Shown here one piece after another: positions 6,614 through 7,643 of a stretch of 7,643 nt of DNA (positions are counted from its first letter, which is position 1; every line of letters starts with the position of its first letter). A program made the translations under genes and the position numbers. The stretch is taken from assembly GCA_018713215.1 (NCBI GenBank), contig DVFO01000062.1:1-7643 (forward strand), read 5' to 3'. The stretch comes from Enterenecus faecium (GTDB taxonomy: Bacteria; Bacillota; Clostridia; Oscillospirales; Oscillospiraceae). Under the pieces are notes generated by a model. That model made no database searches, was not told the origin of the DNA, and saw nothing but the letters and a program-made list of their open reading frames with translations.

Positions 6614-6643
6614 ATTCTACCACAAAGAGCGAGAATGGTACAA
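6614..6643 (-). promoter_or_regulatory. Candidate extended -10 promoter on the minus strand
   Basis: Reading the minus strand, TTGTAC (6638-6643) is followed after 18 bases by TAGAAT (6614-6619), preceded by TGG, which makes an extended -10 element (TGnTAGAAT). It sits just past the deacetylase remnant and about 35 bases before the ATG at 6581, in a low-GC patch. The same bases form a 9-bp inverted repeat, TACCATTCT (6610-6618) with AGAATGGTA (6632-6640). Confidence 0.45.
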
Positions 6644-6649
6644 CCGCAG

Positions 6650-7240
6650 TCAGGAGACAGGACACTGCCGCCCGGCGTGGTCGATGGTATAGTCCTCCCC
6701 GTACTCCCCTGGGAGGACCAGCTGGGAGATGGGCAGGAAGGTATACCCCTCCTGGAGCAGGGTCTCAATGATGGTGGGCAAAGCCTCGGGGGTGTGGAGG
6801 GCAGCATTGTGGAAGAGGACAATGCTCCCCGGCCCCACCCGGCTGGTGACCCGCTGGGTGATCTCCGAGGCAGAGATATCCTTCCAATCCAGGCTGTCCA
6901 CGTCCCACTGTATGGGCTGGATGCCCATGCTACGCACCGTGGTAATCACATGGTCGTCGTACTCCCCGTAGGGACAGCGGAACAGAGTGGGAAATTCCCC
7001 GGTGATGGCCTCAATTTTCTCCCCGCAGGTGGTGAGATTCTCCTTGATCTGCTCTGGGGTGAGGCTGTTGAAGTGGGCGTGGTCGTCGGAATGGCTCATG
7101 ATCTCGTGCCCCGCCTCGTGGAGGGCCTTCACCGACTCCGGGTATTTGTCCACCCACTCCCCCACCACAAAGAAGGTGGCCTTCACCCCGTACTCCCCCA
7201 GGATGTCGATGAGCTGCTGGGTGTCCTCGTTGCCCCAGGC
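6650..7240 (-). pseudogene. Polysaccharide deacetylase (NodB domain), 5' end deleted
   Basis: The family are zinc-dependent carbohydrate esterases (CE4) that remove acetyl groups from peptidoglycan or similar glycans, normally outside the membrane. From AWGNEDTQQ (codon near 7240) to the stop at 6650 the match is continuous: KATFFVVGEWVDKYP, the metal-binding HSDDH in GHEIMSHSDDHAH, RCPYGEYDD, WDVDSLDWKD and the histidine motif VLFHNAALHTPEALP, ending in YTIDHAGRQ. Just before AWGNEDT the family has a TFD motif with the catalytic Asp, and before that a membrane anchor or signal peptide. Both are absent. Upstream the frame stays open to 7366, but that stretch is antisense to a recombinase gene, has no family similarity and no ribosome binding site for a start. 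The break near 7240-7250 coincides with the recombinase scar. An active enzyme is unlikely. Confidence 0.85.
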
Positions 7241-7249
7241 TGATGTGGG

Positions 7250-7559
7250 GTTGCGGCGGGTGTTGGCTTGCCGTTGCATGTAAAATAGGAGCATACTTCG
7301 AGAAAGGAAGGATGCACATGGAACGGCACGTGATACGGGAGTCGGACATCGCCCGGTTCGGGGCACACCTGCGGGGCGAGGAGCGGGAGGCGGGGACCAT
7401 CGAGAAGTACCGCCGAGACGTGGGGGCCTTCGCCGCCTGGGCGGGCGGCAGGGACGTGACCCGGGAGCTGGCGGGCTACTACACCGACGACGGCCACACC
7501 GGCACCAACTTTGCTGGGGTTAGATAGCGATACTTTTTACATCTACCATGTTGCGGCGG
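7250..7559 (+). repeat. 10-bp direct repeat bracketing the recombinase scar
   Basis: GTTGCGGCGG occurs at 7250-7259 and 7550-7559, exactly 300 bases apart, one copy at the deacetylase break and one inside the serine-recombinase remnant. Similarity does not extend beyond the ten bases. It may be chance in GC-rich DNA. Confidence 0.2.
7318..7527 (+). pseudogene. Recombinase mosaic: tyrosine-recombinase N-domain joined to a serine-recombinase motif
   Basis: A 69-residue open frame with a fair ribosome binding site (GGAAGG, 6 bases before ATG 7318). Residues 1 to about 50 look like the SAM-like core-binding domain of tyrosine recombinases: IARFGAHLRGEEREAGTIEKYRRDV, with the typical glycine and VT following. 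An intact gene would continue for about 250 more residues, including the catalytic R-HxxR-Y domain; none of it is here. At about 7474 the text changes to YYTDDGHTGTNF, which matches the conserved DDG-[YFS]-[ST]GTNF motif of large serine recombinases, an unrelated family. That homology stops near 7513, where DRP would follow, and the frame ends four codons later. So two recombinase fragments of different families are joined, and then cut by a third junction. The product cannot be a working recombinase. The tyrosine-recombinase assignment rests on a short stretch; the serine motif is clearer. Confidence 0.6.
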
Positions 7560-7643
7560 TCATGGTTGACAACTTGTGTCGGCTCCTGCTCGGTATCAAC
7601 CTGTCCGACAAAGCTGTAATGGATTTCGATTTTCCGGGTGTTG
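7514..7643. mobile_element. Putative end of an integrated mobile element, continuing rightward
   Basis: Plus-strand recombinase homology stops at about 7513 and the minus-strand serine recombinase begins within a few bases, with a sharp GC drop. The sequence GGGGTTAGATAG at the junction contains a GA dinucleotide (7523-7524), the crossover core known for TnpX/TndX-type elements, though a GA is easily found by chance. The other end, the cargo and the target duplication are not visible, so the exact boundary is not fixed. Confidence 0.4.
7520..7642 (-). CDS. C-terminus of a large serine recombinase, running off the window
   Basis: The minus strand is open from the right edge to a TAA at 7520-7522, giving the last 40 residues of a protein. 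The segment TRKIEIHYSFVGQVD resembles the C-terminal tail (DUF4368-type end) of large serine recombinases of Clostridia integrative elements such as the TndX/TnpX group, where a KIEIHY-FVG pattern is common. Base composition here (about 47% GC over 7521-7643) is far below the DNA to its left. In such elements the recombinase gene usually lies at one end and reads outward, which fits a stop codon only a few bases from the sequence break. Catalytic domain and start are outside the window. Assignment from a short tail is moderate. Confidence 0.5.
   Translation of the reverse strand, partial: NTRKIEIHYSFVGQVDTEQEPTQVVNHDRRNMVDVKSIAI

Noticed and set aside
6241..6822. A 193-codon minus-strand frame as a complete gene
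   Set aside because: It overlaps the deacetylase in another frame and reads through the terminator hairpin at 6267-6297; only its middle part might belong to the frame-broken small gene.
7241..7366. True N-terminus of the deacetylase
   Set aside because: The frame is open but reads antisense through the recombinase start region, lacks a signal peptide and the TFD motif, and has no ribosome binding site.

Overview
The window reads as a GC-rich chromosomal segment of a gut-type Clostridia, most likely Oscillospirales (Flavonifractor, Lawsonibacter or Intestinimonas-like). This rests on strong G/C preference at third codon positions, clean GGAGG-type ribosome binding sites, a DUF3048 (YerB-like) protein, a VanR/VicR-type two-component pair, and an RmlA variant of a form I recall from such genomes. 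No search was run, so the taxon is an inference.

Layout from left to right. Positions 1-933 hold the 3' part of a DUF3048 protein on the plus strand, closed by a bidirectional hairpin terminator. About 185 bases of intergenic DNA follow, with a palindromic GTAGGGG...CCCCTAC element and an AT-rich tail. On the minus strand a response regulator gene (3417-4115) and a six-helix sensor kinase gene (1162-3420) overlap by 4 bases and form one two-component operon. The divergent gap 4116-4342 carries promoters for both directions. The plus-strand one (TTGACT, 17 bp, TATACT) has operator-like repeats on its -10 box and drives a lone RfbA/RmlA-type nucleotidyltransferase gene (4343-5197) with its own terminator. 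A Cof-type HAD phosphatase gene follows (5415-6251) with its own promoter, RBS and terminator. Each plus-strand gene therefore looks like its own transcription unit.

From about 6300 to the right edge the DNA is decayed and rearranged. There is a minus-strand promoter with what looks like a frame-broken small membrane-protein gene. Next is a polysaccharide deacetylase gene that has lost its 5' end, including the catalytic Asp motif. After that come pieces of site-specific recombinases: a tyrosine-recombinase N-terminal domain running into a serine-recombinase DDG-TGTNF motif on the plus strand, meeting a serine-recombinase C-terminus on the minus strand that runs off the window. GC drops from about 73% (7321-7500, hand count) to about 47% (7521-7643) at this junction. 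I read it as the edge of a mobile element driven by a large serine recombinase, inserted into an already scarred integration region.

I see no rRNA, tRNA or CRISPR array. The most unusual object is the recombinase mosaic at the right end; the left six kilobases look like ordinary chromosome.
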